Shown: one piece after another, positions 7,093-14,403 of the stretch
How the letters are laid out: every line of letters starts with the position of its first letter
How positions within the stretch are numbered: position 1 is the stretch's first letter
Source of the DNA: an uncultured Collinsella sp.
Lineage (GTDB): Bacteria > Actinomycetota > Coriobacteriia > Coriobacteriales > Coriobacteriaceae
DNA: 22,514 nucleotides
Direction: 5' to 3'
NCBI GenBank assembly: GCA_902464035.1
Contig: CABQHT010000031.1
Span: 1-22,514 of the forward strand
Translations under genes and position numbers: made by a program
The notes under the pieces: model-generated
What the model was told of the DNA's origin: nothing
Database searches by the model: none
What the model saw: the letters and a program-made list of their open reading frames with translations, nothing else

Positions 7093-9882
7093 TTATGCCT
7101 CACCTCCTTTAGAGTGCTTGCCAAGCGAGGTGGTGTCCCCGTCGTTTCCGTTTACGTTGTCAGCGCCGTCGGCATCTTGAGCCTTACGATGCGCACCGAT
7201 ATGCGACAGACGGCTCGTAGGCTGTTCGCCTCCCTTGGCGCCACGCTCGCTGGCGTTGAGACCAAACATGCGACGGGCGGCAGGGATGGCAGCCGTGTGC
7301 TCGCGCATCTCGCGGCGAAGGTCCTCGTCCGAAAGCGCCGAGATACGCATCTGGGTATTGAGGCTCGCACGGATGTATTCGATGTTGATGAGCCAGCCGC
7401 AGATGGCGATAACCGAAATGATCCAGATAACGAGCAGGATGATCTTGCCGTTATTGTCGATATCGAGCACCGTCGAAAGCACAAAGAGCAGAACCTGCAC
7501 GCCTACCACGGCGGCAAAACCGCCCTTGATGTAGTACGGGTAGCGATGCTCAAACGCCACGGCATGATCGAGCAGCTCGCGACGGTACGAATCCGAATCG
7601 AGCATGACGCGCATGGCCGTGCGCAGCGAATAGCGCTGGCGCGGCAGGTCGTTGGACTCGCAGATCATGAGGCCCGTCGTGGAAAGCTGCTTGTCAAAGA
7701 GCAGGTTGAGGTTGAGCAGCAGCGGACGCAGCTGCAAGCCAATAAAGAGTGCGATGGCAAGGAACACGCCCAGGATGCACAGGTTGAACAGGTAGTTGAA
7801 CGAATACATGCCACCGACGGTCTCGCGCAGCAGGTTGATGCCATAGGTGAAGGGCAGCAGCGGATGCAGCCATTGGAAGAAGCCGGGCATCATCTCGATG
7901 GGATACATGCCCGACGAGCCGGGGATCTGCACAATGACGAGGATGACGCCAATGGCTTTACCGATATGCTTAAACGTGGTGGACAGCGCATAGATGATGT
8001 TGACGTAGGTGAACGAAATAGCGATGCCGCCCAGTACAAAGAGCAGCGGATTGACGCACTGAACGCCAATGACCAGGTCGCCCACCGTAACGATAATGGC
8101 CTGGAACGCGCCCAGGATCACCAGCAGCAGCCAGCGGCCAAAGTAGCCCTGACGCGCCGTAAAGCTACCGATGCCCTCGCGGTCGACCTCGAGTTTATAG
8201 ATAGCGATGAGCACATAGCCGCCTACCCACAGCGCCAGATTGGTGTAGAAGGGCGCGATGCCCGAGCCAAAGCTCTTGACCGGATAGATTGACTTGGACG
8301 TCAGTTCAACCGGAGATGCCATGAAATCTGCCACGTCATTGACGTCGACGTCCATGAGGTCGGCTAACTCGCCCATAGACTCAGAGGTCTGCAGCGCCGC
8401 AATGTCATTGGCGGCGGTCGCGAGCTTGTCCTGAACCTTGGCAAGGGAGGCGTCGGTTTGGGACAGCGTGGTCTTTGCCTGCTTGAGCGTGGCATCGAGC
8501 TGCGCCAGCGTGCCGCGCGCGCTCGCTATCGTGGGGGTCATACCCGACACAATGCCGGTCAAATCGCCCGAAACGGCGGCAAAGGAGTCAAGCGCGCTCG
8601 AAGCCTTCGGAAGTGCGTTCTGACCCAGATCGGTCTGAGCCTGACCGAGGTTAGCCGTACCGGTCTGAATTGCCGCGTTGAGTGCGTTGCTCGCGTTCGA
8701 GATTGCCGTAGCGTCGTTTGCCATGGCGCTCGACTGTGCAGAAAGGCCATCCTTGATGCTCTGCAGCTTCTGGTTTTGCTCGCGAAGCGAATCGATGGTC
8801 GACACAATGCGCGCGTCAATTTCCTCGGAACCTGTCGACGTGTCATTAACGAGAATCTCCAAGTGCCCGATAACGGCCTTATTGTGATCGATCGTCGCTT
8901 GGAGAGACTCGAGCGAGTTGTCGATGCGGGTGGTCGTAGATGTGACCGTACCCGTTAGCTTGCCAATCGCAGCGTTCGCGGAGGCTGACGTCTTGGTGAG
9001 TGCAAGGCTACCTTCCGAGAGTGCCTTGGAGAGCGAGGTGATAGAGTTGCCCGCCGTGGCGCGAGCCTCGCCCAGCAGGTCGTTGCCCTGGGAGATTGCC
9101 TGCGTCAGCGACGGTGCCTGACCTTGCAAGCCGGCAAGCGCCGCATCAGCCGAGGCGATAGCGCCACTCGTCTTATCGATGGCGGCATTCATATCGCCAA
9201 TCGAATCGCGCACCTCACCCAAGGTGTCGGATGCCTCGGACACCGAACTTGTCAGCGAGTCCTGAGTCTGGGTTGCCTTGTCCTTTAAATCGACACCGGC
9301 ATCCTTGGCGATACTGGCAACAGTCTCGCCCACCGTGGAGACAAACTCCGAGTTGATCTGCTCCTCGATGGTGTTGGCACCGGTATCGGTGACCTTGGGC
9401 GCAATGGCGCTCTTCTTCTCATTGACGTAATAGGTGAGCTTCGGCTGATGGTAATTGCCATCGAGCATCGAGACAAGATTGTCGGAGAAGTTCTTGGGGA
9501 TTACGATCGCCGCGTAGTATTCCCCGCTCTCGACGCCCTCTTTGGCATCGGCAGCCGAGTCGACGAAGGTCCAGCCCAGCTGATCGTTTTCCTTGAGCTG
9601 GTCGACCACCTTATCGCCTGCATTGAGCTCGCCCACCAAGTCATTCTGGGTGCCCTGATCGTTGTTGGCGATAGCGATTTTAATGCCCTGGGTATTTCCG
9701 TACGGATCCCAGTTGGCAACGATGTTGTACCAGGCATACAGCGAGGGAATGACGCACACGCCCAAGGTAACCACCAGGGCGACGGGGTTCATAAGCAGTC
9801 GCTTAATGTCGCGCTTAAATATCGCAAAGGAGACCTTTGCGTTGGATAGTTTGCTGCCGAGACTCACGCTTGGACCATCCAT
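7093..9882 (-). CDS. YhgE/Pip family membrane protein with C-terminal extension (929 aa)
   Basis: Larger paralogue of the downstream YhgE protein with the same plan: N-terminal membrane segment with YAWYNIVANWDPYGNTQG (about 50-67), an extracytoplasmic domain, a long coiled-coil-prone Ala/Ser/Thr-rich stretch (about 200-520), and an ABC-2-like membrane domain containing PLLPFTYGINLLRETVGG. Unlike its partner it continues for about 195 residues (734-929). That part holds two more membrane segments (about 786-806 and 813-832), an acidic/basic helix, and a hydrophilic Gly/Asp/Asn-rich tail ending SLGKHSKGGEA. The ATG at 9882 has only CAGG close by. A GTG at 9867 with GGATGG seven bases upstream is an equally good start and would shorten the protein by five residues. 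The pair probably works as a heteromer. Confidence 0.9.
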   Translation of the reverse strand: MDGPSVSLGSKLSNAKVSFAIFKRDIKRLLMNPVALVVTLGVCVIPSLYAWYNIVANWDPYGNTQGIKIAIANNDQGTQNDLVGELNAGDKVVDQLKENDQLGWTFVDSAADAKEGVESGEYYAAIVIPKNFSDNLVSMLDGNYHQPKLTYYVNEKKSAIAPKVTDTGANTIEEQINSEFVSTVGETVASIAKDAGVDLKDKATQTQDSLTSSVSEASDTLGEVRDSIGDMNAAIDKTSGAIASADAALAGLQGQAPSLTQAISQGNDLLGEARATAGNSITSLSKALSEGSLALTKTSASANAAIGKLTGTVTSTTTRIDNSLESLQATIDHNKAVIGHLEILVNDTSTGSEEIDARIVSTIDSLREQNQKLQSIKDGLSAQSSAMANDATAISNASNALNAAIQTGTANLGQAQTDLGQNALPKASSALDSFAAVSGDLTGIVSGMTPTIASARGTLAQLDATLKQAKTTLSQTDASLAKVQDKLATAANDIAALQTSESMGELADLMDVDVNDVADFMASPVELTSKSIYPVKSFGSGIAPFYTNLALWVGGYVLIAIYKLEVDREGIGSFTARQGYFGRWLLLVILGAFQAIIVTVGDLVIGVQCVNPLLFVLGGIAISFTYVNIIYALSTTFKHIGKAIGVILVIVQIPGSSGMYPIEMMPGFFQWLHPLLPFTYGINLLRETVGGMYSFNYLFNLCILGVFLAIALFIGLQLRPLLLNLNLLFDKQLSTTGLMICESNDLPRQRYSLRTAMRVMLDSDSYRRELLDHAVAFEHRYPYYIKGGFAAVVGVQVLLFVLSTVLDIDNNGKIILLVIWIISVIAICGWLINIEYIRASLNTQMRISALSDEDLRREMREHTAAIPAARRMFGLNASERGAKGGEQPTSRLSHIGAHRKAQDADGADNVNGNDGDTTSLGKHSKGGEA

Positions 9883-9907
9883 CCTGTCGTTGAATCAAAT
9901 CGTACTA

Positions 9908-9960
9908 TCAAAAACCATTGTACGTAGGCGCTTTAGCGTCTCGAAGCACAATGGTATTGA
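9908..9960 (-). repeat. Compound stem-loop in the leader of the YhgE operon
   Basis: TCAA (9908-9911) and ACCATTGT (9914-9921) pair with ACAATGGT (9948-9955) and TTGA (9957-9960). Inside is a second 6-bp stem, 9926-9931 with 9936-9941, around TTTA. It ends about 25 bases before the 929-residue gene's start, inside the predicted 5' leader, where it could affect translation or mRNA stability. Confidence 0.65.
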
Positions 9961-9974
9961 GTTTTGCGGGTAGC

Positions 9975-10010
9975 AATATACTACGAAGATTAGTTAACGT
10001 ACAGTTGTAC
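9975..10010 (-). promoter_or_regulatory. Putative promoter with overlapping palindromic operator, YhgE operon
   Basis: On the minus strand TATATT (9975-9980) makes a -10 box, and 17 bases upstream TGTACG (9998-10003) would be a weak -35. Overlapping this -35 is the palindrome GTACAGTTGTAC (9999-10010; 5-bp arms, 2-base centre). A dyad over the -35 is the classic place for a TetR-type repressor, a regulator class often found with YhgE genes, but no regulator gene is present in the window. Confidence 0.5.
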
Positions 10011-10102
10011 AGTATCTCAAATTTCAGCAGGTCACAAAACCACAACCCGCACAAATTAGCAACTCTTTTGCTACCCAACGGCCTCGCCGACGTTCTAGCA
10101 AT

Positions 10103-10196
10103 GAGAGTGGATTTTCGGACACTTATAAATCGAGAGTGGAAAATCTCCCACTTCAAGCCCACATTCGAGCCAAAAGCGGGAGATTATCCACTCTCG
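10103..10196. repeat. GAGAGTGG repeat cluster between htpG and the YhgE operon
   Basis: GAGAGTGGATTTTC occurs at 10103-10116, a variant at 10131-10149, and an inverted copy at 10178-10196. The last two form an 18/19 inverted repeat around a 28-base spacer. The gap 9883-10228 (346 bases, visibly AT-richer than the genes) has no credible gene: the open frames across it lack ribosome sites and family signals. The array is either a dispersed intergenic repeat or a binding-site cluster; it also lies just past the htpG stop. Confidence 0.7.
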
Positions 10197-10228
10197 TTCT
10201 AATCTAGTTACGGTGCCGTATCCCCGAA

Positions 10229-12253
10229 CTACATCAAGTTACAAACAGCTGCGGCGAAGGCTACGGGGTCCTCGGGGAGAATGCCCTCGACCAGCAGGGC
10301 CTGGTCGTAGAGCAGGCCGGAGTACTGCTTGATCTTGTCGGCATCGCCGGCCTTCTGGGCAGCGACGAGCTTGGCAAAGACCGGGTGCTTGGCGTTGAGC
10401 TCGAGCACGCGCTGGCTCTTGGGCATGCCGTCGGGCGCGCCCTCGGGACCCTTCTGGAGCACCTTCTCCATCTCGAGCGACAGCGGGCCCTCAGTGGTGA
10501 TGCAAGCCGGGGCATCGGTCAGGCGAGCGGAAACGGCAACCTTCTCGACCTTGTCGCCGAGCGCCTCCTTCATGGCACCAAAGAGGTCCTCGTTCTCCTT
10601 GGTGGCATCCTCGGCCTCCTTCTTCTCGTCATCGGTCGCCAAGTCAAGATCGCCGGTCGCGACGTTCTTAAGCTCCAGGTGACGATCCTCGACCTCGGGC
10701 TCGGCACCATCGGCAACTGCCTTCTCGGCAGCCTCGCGAGCAGCGTCATCCTCGTAGACCTTGGGCATATCGGCAGCCACGTACTCACGCATGGCCTGGA
10801 AGGTGAACTCATCCACGTCCTGCGTCAGCAGCAATACATCGTAGCCGCGGTCGAGCACGCCCTTCACGACGGGCATCTTGGCCAGACGCTCGCGCGAATC
10901 GCCGGCGGCATAGTAGATTGCCTTCTGGCCCTCGGGCATGCCCTTAGCATACTCGGCAAGGGTGATCATCTTCTGCTCCTTGGCAGACCAGAACAGCAAC
11001 AGGTCGGCGAGCTCGTCGGCCTTCATGCCGTAGCTCGAGTAGATGCCGTACTTCAGACCGCGACCAAAGTTCTCAAAGAACTTCTCGTATGCCTCGCGGT
11101 CGTTATCGCGCATGTCCTCAAGATCGGCAGTGATCTTCTTCTCGACACGCTTGGCAATGGCCTTGAGCTGACGGTTCTGTTGCAGCGTCTCACGCGAAAT
11201 ATTGAGCGTCACGTCGGCAGAGTCCACGACACCGCGCACAAAGTTGTAGTAGTCGGGCAGCAGGTCGTCGCACTTCTCCATAATCAGCACGTTGGAGCTG
11301 TAGAGCGCCAGGCCCTTCTCGTAGTCCTTGCTGTACAGATCGAACGGGGCGCGACCCGGCACAAACAGCAGCGCATCGTACTCAAGCGTACCCTCGGCAT
11401 GGAAGCTGATAGTGCGCGCGGGATCGTCAAAGTCGTGGAACGTGGACTTGTAGAACTCGTTGTAATCCTTCTGCTCAACGTCGGAGCTGCGCTTTTTCCA
11501 AATCGGCGTCATGGAGTTGATGGTCTCGAGCTCCTGGTAGTCCTCGTACTCGGGCTTGTAGTCGTCGCCGGCGTCCTCGGGCTTGGGTTTCTGGCGGCTC
11601 TTGCTCACCATCATCTGAATCGGGTAGCGCACATAGTTGCTGTACTGCTGAATCAGGCTCTTGAGGCCCCACTCGGTCAGGAAGCGATCGTAGGTCTCGG
11701 CCTCGCCGTCGGCGTCGAGCTTCTCGTTCTCGCGCAGCGTCAGGATGACATCGGTGCCGTGCTCGGCGCGCTCGCCGTCTTCGATGGTGTAACCCTCAAG
11801 ACCATCAGACTCCCACACGTGAGCGGTGTCCTCGCCATAGGCGCGGCTGACAACCTTTACGTGGCTGGCAACCATAAAGGCAGAGTAGAAGCCCACGCCA
11901 AACTGACCGATGATGTCGACATCGGAACCCTGCTGCTCGGCGTTCTCAGTCTTAAACTCCTCGGAGCCGGAATGGGCGATGGTGCCCAGATTGCGCTCGA
12001 GCTCCTCGGCGGTCATGCCGATACCGTTATCCGAAATGGTGATGGTACGGGCATCTTTATCAAAGGAAACACGGATGGCCAGGTCGCCCTGGTCGAGCTT
12101 GACACTCGGATCCTGCAGGCTCTTAAAGTTGAGCTTGTCGACGGCATCGCTCGCGTTGGAGATAAGCTCGCGCAGGAAGATTTCCTTATTGGTGTAGATG
12201 GAGTTGATCATGAGGTCGAGCAGTTTTTTGCTCTCGGTCTTAAATTGACGCAT
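10229..12253 (-). CDS. htpG: Molecular chaperone HtpG (Hsp90 family)
   Basis: Cytoplasmic ATP-driven chaperone of 674 residues, the usual bacterial Hsp90 size. The GHKL ATPase domain shows EIFLRELISNASDAVDKL (Glu29, Asn33), DNGIGM (75-80), GTIAHSG and GQFGVGFYSAFMV (about 116-128). The middle domain includes YDALLFVPGRAPFDLY and LNISRETLQQNRQLKAIAKR with the conserved arginine. The dimerisation domain closes the protein, preceded by an acidic linker rich in Glu, Asp and Lys. The ATG at 12253 has AAAGGA upstream. No CIRCE or HAIR heat-shock operator is seen upstream. Instead a terminator-like hairpin lies in the leader at 12284-12308, so the gene may depend on readthrough or on a promoter upstream of that hairpin. 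Confidence 0.97.
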   Translation of the reverse strand: MRQFKTESKKLLDLMINSIYTNKEIFLRELISNASDAVDKLNFKSLQDPSVKLDQGDLAIRVSFDKDARTITISDNGIGMTAEELERNLGTIAHSGSEEFKTENAEQQGSDVDIIGQFGVGFYSAFMVASHVKVVSRAYGEDTAHVWESDGLEGYTIEDGERAEHGTDVILTLRENEKLDADGEAETYDRFLTEWGLKSLIQQYSNYVRYPIQMMVSKSRQKPKPEDAGDDYKPEYEDYQELETINSMTPIWKKRSSDVEQKDYNEFYKSTFHDFDDPARTISFHAEGTLEYDALLFVPGRAPFDLYSKDYEKGLALYSSNVLIMEKCDDLLPDYYNFVRGVVDSADVTLNISRETLQQNRQLKAIAKRVEKKITADLEDMRDNDREAYEKFFENFGRGLKYGIYSSYGMKADELADLLLFWSAKEQKMITLAEYAKGMPEGQKAIYYAAGDSRERLAKMPVVKGVLDRGYDVLLLTQDVDEFTFQAMREYVAADMPKVYEDDAAREAAEKAVADGAEPEVEDRHLELKNVATGDLDLATDDEKKEAEDATKENEDLFGAMKEALGDKVEKVAVSARLTDAPACITTEGPLSLEMEKVLQKGPEGAPDGMPKSQRVLELNAKHPVFAKLVAAQKAGDADKIKQYSGLLYDQALLVEGILPEDPVAFAAAVCNLM

Positions 12254-12283
12254 GTGCAGTCCTTTCGCGCTACCCCCGTCCGC

Positions 12284-12308
12284 AAAAACGGCCCGGTTGC
12301 CCGAGCCG
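12284..12308 (-). terminator. Terminator-like hairpin 31 bases before htpG
   Basis: On the minus strand CGGCTCGG (12301-12308) pairs with CCGGGCCG (12289-12296) over 8 bp with one G-U around a 4-base loop, followed by TTTTT (12284-12288). It could end the polysaccharide/GNAT transcript. Because only 30 bases separate it from the htpG start codon, a complete htpG promoter cannot fit after it, so it may also work as an attenuator in the htpG leader. Confidence 0.6.
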
Positions 12309-12421
12309 CATTGCAGACCTGCTATGTTCAGACTTAGATTTTATAACCCATTAGCGCGCATATATACATACGGAATCGAAAAACTGTATGTCCAAACGCT
12401 CTGATGCACCAATTGCCAAGG

Positions 12422-12458
12422 AGTGTCCCCGACTGCCGGCAGGAAAGGAACGTCCCTA
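12422..12458. repeat. Palindrome-centred short repeat at the GNAT stop codon
   Basis: A perfect 10-base palindrome CTGCCGGCAG (12433-12442) sits between the similar flanks GTGTCCCCGA and GAACGTCCCT. The block runs into the last codon and stop of the GNAT gene. A related GTTAGGGACAG word occurs just past the other end of that gene near 12982. From memory such blocks recur in Collinsella-type genomes; this is not verified here. Confidence 0.4.
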
Positions 12459-12956
12459 TCTGCCAACTACGCGCTTGGCCATCCAAACATGGGGCTGGCC
12501 CTCGTCTTCGTAGTCCACCGGGGCAATCTGCGTGTAACCCGCCTTGGCATAGAGTGGTAGCACGTATTCCTGCGCGTGCAGCTTAATGAGCTTGGAGCCG
12601 GCATCACGCGCGCACGTATCACTGGCCTCGACAATCTTGCTCGCCAAACCGCGACGGCGCATGCTCGGCAGCACGGCCACGCGCCCCATAATGTAGGTCT
12701 CCCCCGCCGCGACGCCTTCGTCCAAGTCGCACGCCGGCAAAACTGGGGCTTCGGCATCTGCCGCGTACTCCAGTTCCTCGGGAAACACGCGCGAGCAGCC
12801 GGCAAGCTCGCCGTCTACATAGAGTGTCACATGAATGCAGTTCGGATCCTCGTCGATAGCGTCGAACTCATTCTCGTAGCCCTGCTCGTCCATAAAAACG
12901 ACGCGGCGCACCAACGCCGCGTCGTCAAAGCATCCCGTCTTAAGTTGGATATCCAT
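12456..12956 (-). CDS. GNAT family N-acetyltransferase
   Basis: Acetyl-CoA-dependent acyltransferase of 166 residues. The N-terminal part FDDAALVRRVVFMDEQGYENEFD followed by DPNCIHVTLYVDGELAGCSRVF is typical of the ElaA/YjcF-like subgroup. The acetyl-CoA binding motif A is IMGRVAVLPSMRRRGLASKIVEA (the RRRGLA turn holds the pyrophosphate). LYAKAGYTQI near the end is motif B. The start is placed at the ATG at 12956, where AAAGGG lies six bases upstream, instead of the ATG at 12974, which has no ribosome site. It follows the PHP phosphatase gene by 39 bases and may be its last operon partner. The acceptor is unknown, and a link to polysaccharide is only positional. Confidence 0.85.
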   Translation of the reverse strand: MDIQLKTGCFDDAALVRRVVFMDEQGYENEFDAIDEDPNCIHVTLYVDGELAGCSRVFPEELEYAADAEAPVLPACDLDEGVAAGETYIMGRVAVLPSMRRRGLASKIVEASDTCARDAGSKLIKLHAQEYVLPLYAKAGYTQIAPVDYEDEGQPHVWMAKRVVGR

Positions 12957-12995
12957 AGCTGCCCTTTCATTCAACGCGAACGTTAGGGACAGATT

Positions 12996-13646
12996 TTAGC
13001 GAAAATGAGCTCCGCGCACGCTAAACTTCGCGTGAGCCTTCGCCAGACAGTCGTAATGACCCACGTTATGGGCATCGCTCGCGATGAAGCTGTACAGGTT
13101 CTGATCGAACAGGCGCTGTGCCGGCTTTTTCTCGCGACCAAAGCGACCGCCGGCAATAAAGTCCGCCGAAGCCTGCAGCTTGCAGCCCATATCGACCAGG
13201 CGCTCCGCCACGCTTACATCCTTTTGAACCGCACGATAGCGCTCAGGATGAGCGATGATCACCTGATAGCCACGGCACTGCAAATCGTAAATCGTGTTCT
13301 CGTACTCTCTAAACGCATACGCATCGGCATGCGTCGAAAGCTCGAGCAGAAACTCGTTGGTCCCATCGAAATGCAAGTGATCCGCGGCATCGATACCAAG
13401 CTCAACGAGCTTTCGATGGTTGACCTCGAAGCCCATCTGGAGCGGAAAACCGTCAGCGTTATCGCGCAGCAGCTCAAAGGCATCCCACATCTTGTCGTAA
13501 TCAAAATAGGGATCACGGCAGTGAGGAGTGCAAACGATTCTGGTTACACCGGCCCGCTTGGCAGCCTCGAGCATCGCCAAGCTCTCTTCGAGATCGGCGG
13601 CGCCGTCGTCTACACCCGGCAAGATATGGCAATGAATGTCACGCAT
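12996..13646 (-). CDS. PHP-type protein-tyrosine phosphatase (CpsB/CapC/YwqE family)
   Basis: Metal-dependent phosphatase of 216 residues that removes phosphate from the tyrosine cluster of the partner BY-kinase. PHP metal-binding motifs are complete: DIHCHILPGVDDGA (His5, His7), IVCTPHC (about 38-43), IIAHPERY in the middle and FIASDAHN near the C-terminus. Size is slightly under the usual 240-250 residues. The ATG at 13646 has AAGG at proper spacing. It lies 17 bases after the tyrosine kinase gene, giving the order adaptor, kinase, phosphatase, the standard regulatory cassette of capsule and exopolysaccharide loci in Gram-positive bacteria. Confidence 0.9.
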   Translation of the reverse strand: MRDIHCHILPGVDDGAADLEESLAMLEAAKRAGVTRIVCTPHCRDPYFDYDKMWDAFELLRDNADGFPLQMGFEVNHRKLVELGIDAADHLHFDGTNEFLLELSTHADAYAFREYENTIYDLQCRGYQVIIAHPERYRAVQKDVSVAERLVDMGCKLQASADFIAGGRFGREKKPAQRLFDQNLYSFIASDAHNVGHYDCLAKAHAKFSVRGAHFR

Positions 13647-13663
13647 AGGTCAGCCTTAATCAA

Positions 13664-14401
13664 CTAAACGTTTGCTCGGTTGGTGAAGATGCCCTTTTTG
13701 GAAGTGCCCTGATCGTCGGAGCCCTTCTTAACCTTCTTACCGTCCTTGGTGTAGTAAGAATAATAGTACTCGCTGGTCTCGGTCTCACAGTAATTCATGA
13801 CGGTACCGATGAGCTTGACCTTCTCGGACTTCTTAAGCTGGGCGATAGCGTTGAGCGCCTCTTCGCGCTTGGTAAAGTCCTCGCGCACCACGAACAGCGC
13901 GCCGTCGGTCAGGCTGGCAATCTCGGCAGCATCGATGAAGGTGCCGACCGGAGGAGCATCGAAGATGACGTACTGGAACTTAGCAGACAGTGCCTTGACC
14001 AGCTTGGCAAAGCGATGGGAGACGATGATGTCGGCAGGATTGGGAATGTGCGGCTCGGCATCGAGGAAGTAGAAGTTCTTCTGACCCGTCTCGACAATTG
14101 CCTGGTCAATGGAAATCTGCTCGGAAAGGACCGCATAGAGTCCGCCGCGCGAACGAACGCCAAGCATATCGGAAAGGGACCTGCGGCGCATATCGGCCTC
14201 GACCAGGAGCACGGACTTGCCGCTCGTGGCGATTGCCTGAGCAAGGTTAATGGAAACCGTAGACTTGCCCTCGTTGGGAATCGAGGAGGTAACGGTGATG
14301 GTGCGAATGGGGTCGTCCACGCTCGCAAAGCGGATGTTGGCCAGAAGGGTCTTGGCGGCATTCTGTACAACGAGCTTATCGGTGTTCTTTGCCTTAGCCA
14401 T
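13664..14401 (-). CDS. BY-kinase, cytoplasmic tyrosine kinase (CpsD/CapB/YwqD family)
   Basis: Bacterial tyrosine autokinase of 245 residues that, with its membrane adaptor, controls polysaccharide chain length and export. ATP-binding motifs are in order: Walker A SSIPNEGKST (39-48), Walker A' SVLLVEADMRR (63-73) and Walker B YVIFDAPP (144-151). The C-terminal autophosphorylation cluster is SEYYYSYY (210-217) with five tyrosines, followed by a Lys-rich tail. It has no membrane segment, so it is the split Gram-positive form that needs the adaptor encoded just upstream. The stop of the adaptor lies two bases before this ATG, and AAAGGTGG inside the adaptor's last codons serves as ribosome site, indicating coupled translation. 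Confidence 0.95.
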   Translation of the reverse strand: MAKAKNTDKLVVQNAAKTLLANIRFASVDDPIRTITVTSSIPNEGKSTVSINLAQAIATSGKSVLLVEADMRRRSLSDMLGVRSRGGLYAVLSEQISIDQAIVETGQKNFYFLDAEPHIPNPADIIVSHRFAKLVKALSAKFQYVIFDAPPVGTFIDAAEIASLTDGALFVVREDFTKREEALNAIAQLKKSEKVKLIGTVMNYCETETSEYYYSYYTKDGKKVKKGSDDQGTSKKGIFTNRANV

Positions 14402-14403
14402 GC

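Noticed and set aside
5041..8292. Long plus-strand open frames across the two YhgE genes (455 and 532 codons)
   Set aside because: Arg, His and Asp-rich antisense shadows of clear membrane protein genes; no ribosome site or recognisable domain.
9908..10202. Two small open frames (84 and 94 codons) in the htpG-YhgE gap
   Set aside because: They cover the inverted repeats and promoter signals, lack ribosome sites and show no coding-like composition; better explained as intergenic repeat DNA.
10385..12337. 650-codon open frame on the plus strand across htpG
   Set aside because: It lies opposite a certain Hsp90 gene, has no family motif and is rich in Leu, Val, Gly and His as expected for an antisense frame of GC-rich coding DNA.
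12254..12455. CIRCE or HAIR heat-shock operator upstream of htpG
   Set aside because: Neither TTAGCACTC/GAGTGCTAA nor CTTGAGT/ACTCAAG-type repeats are present.
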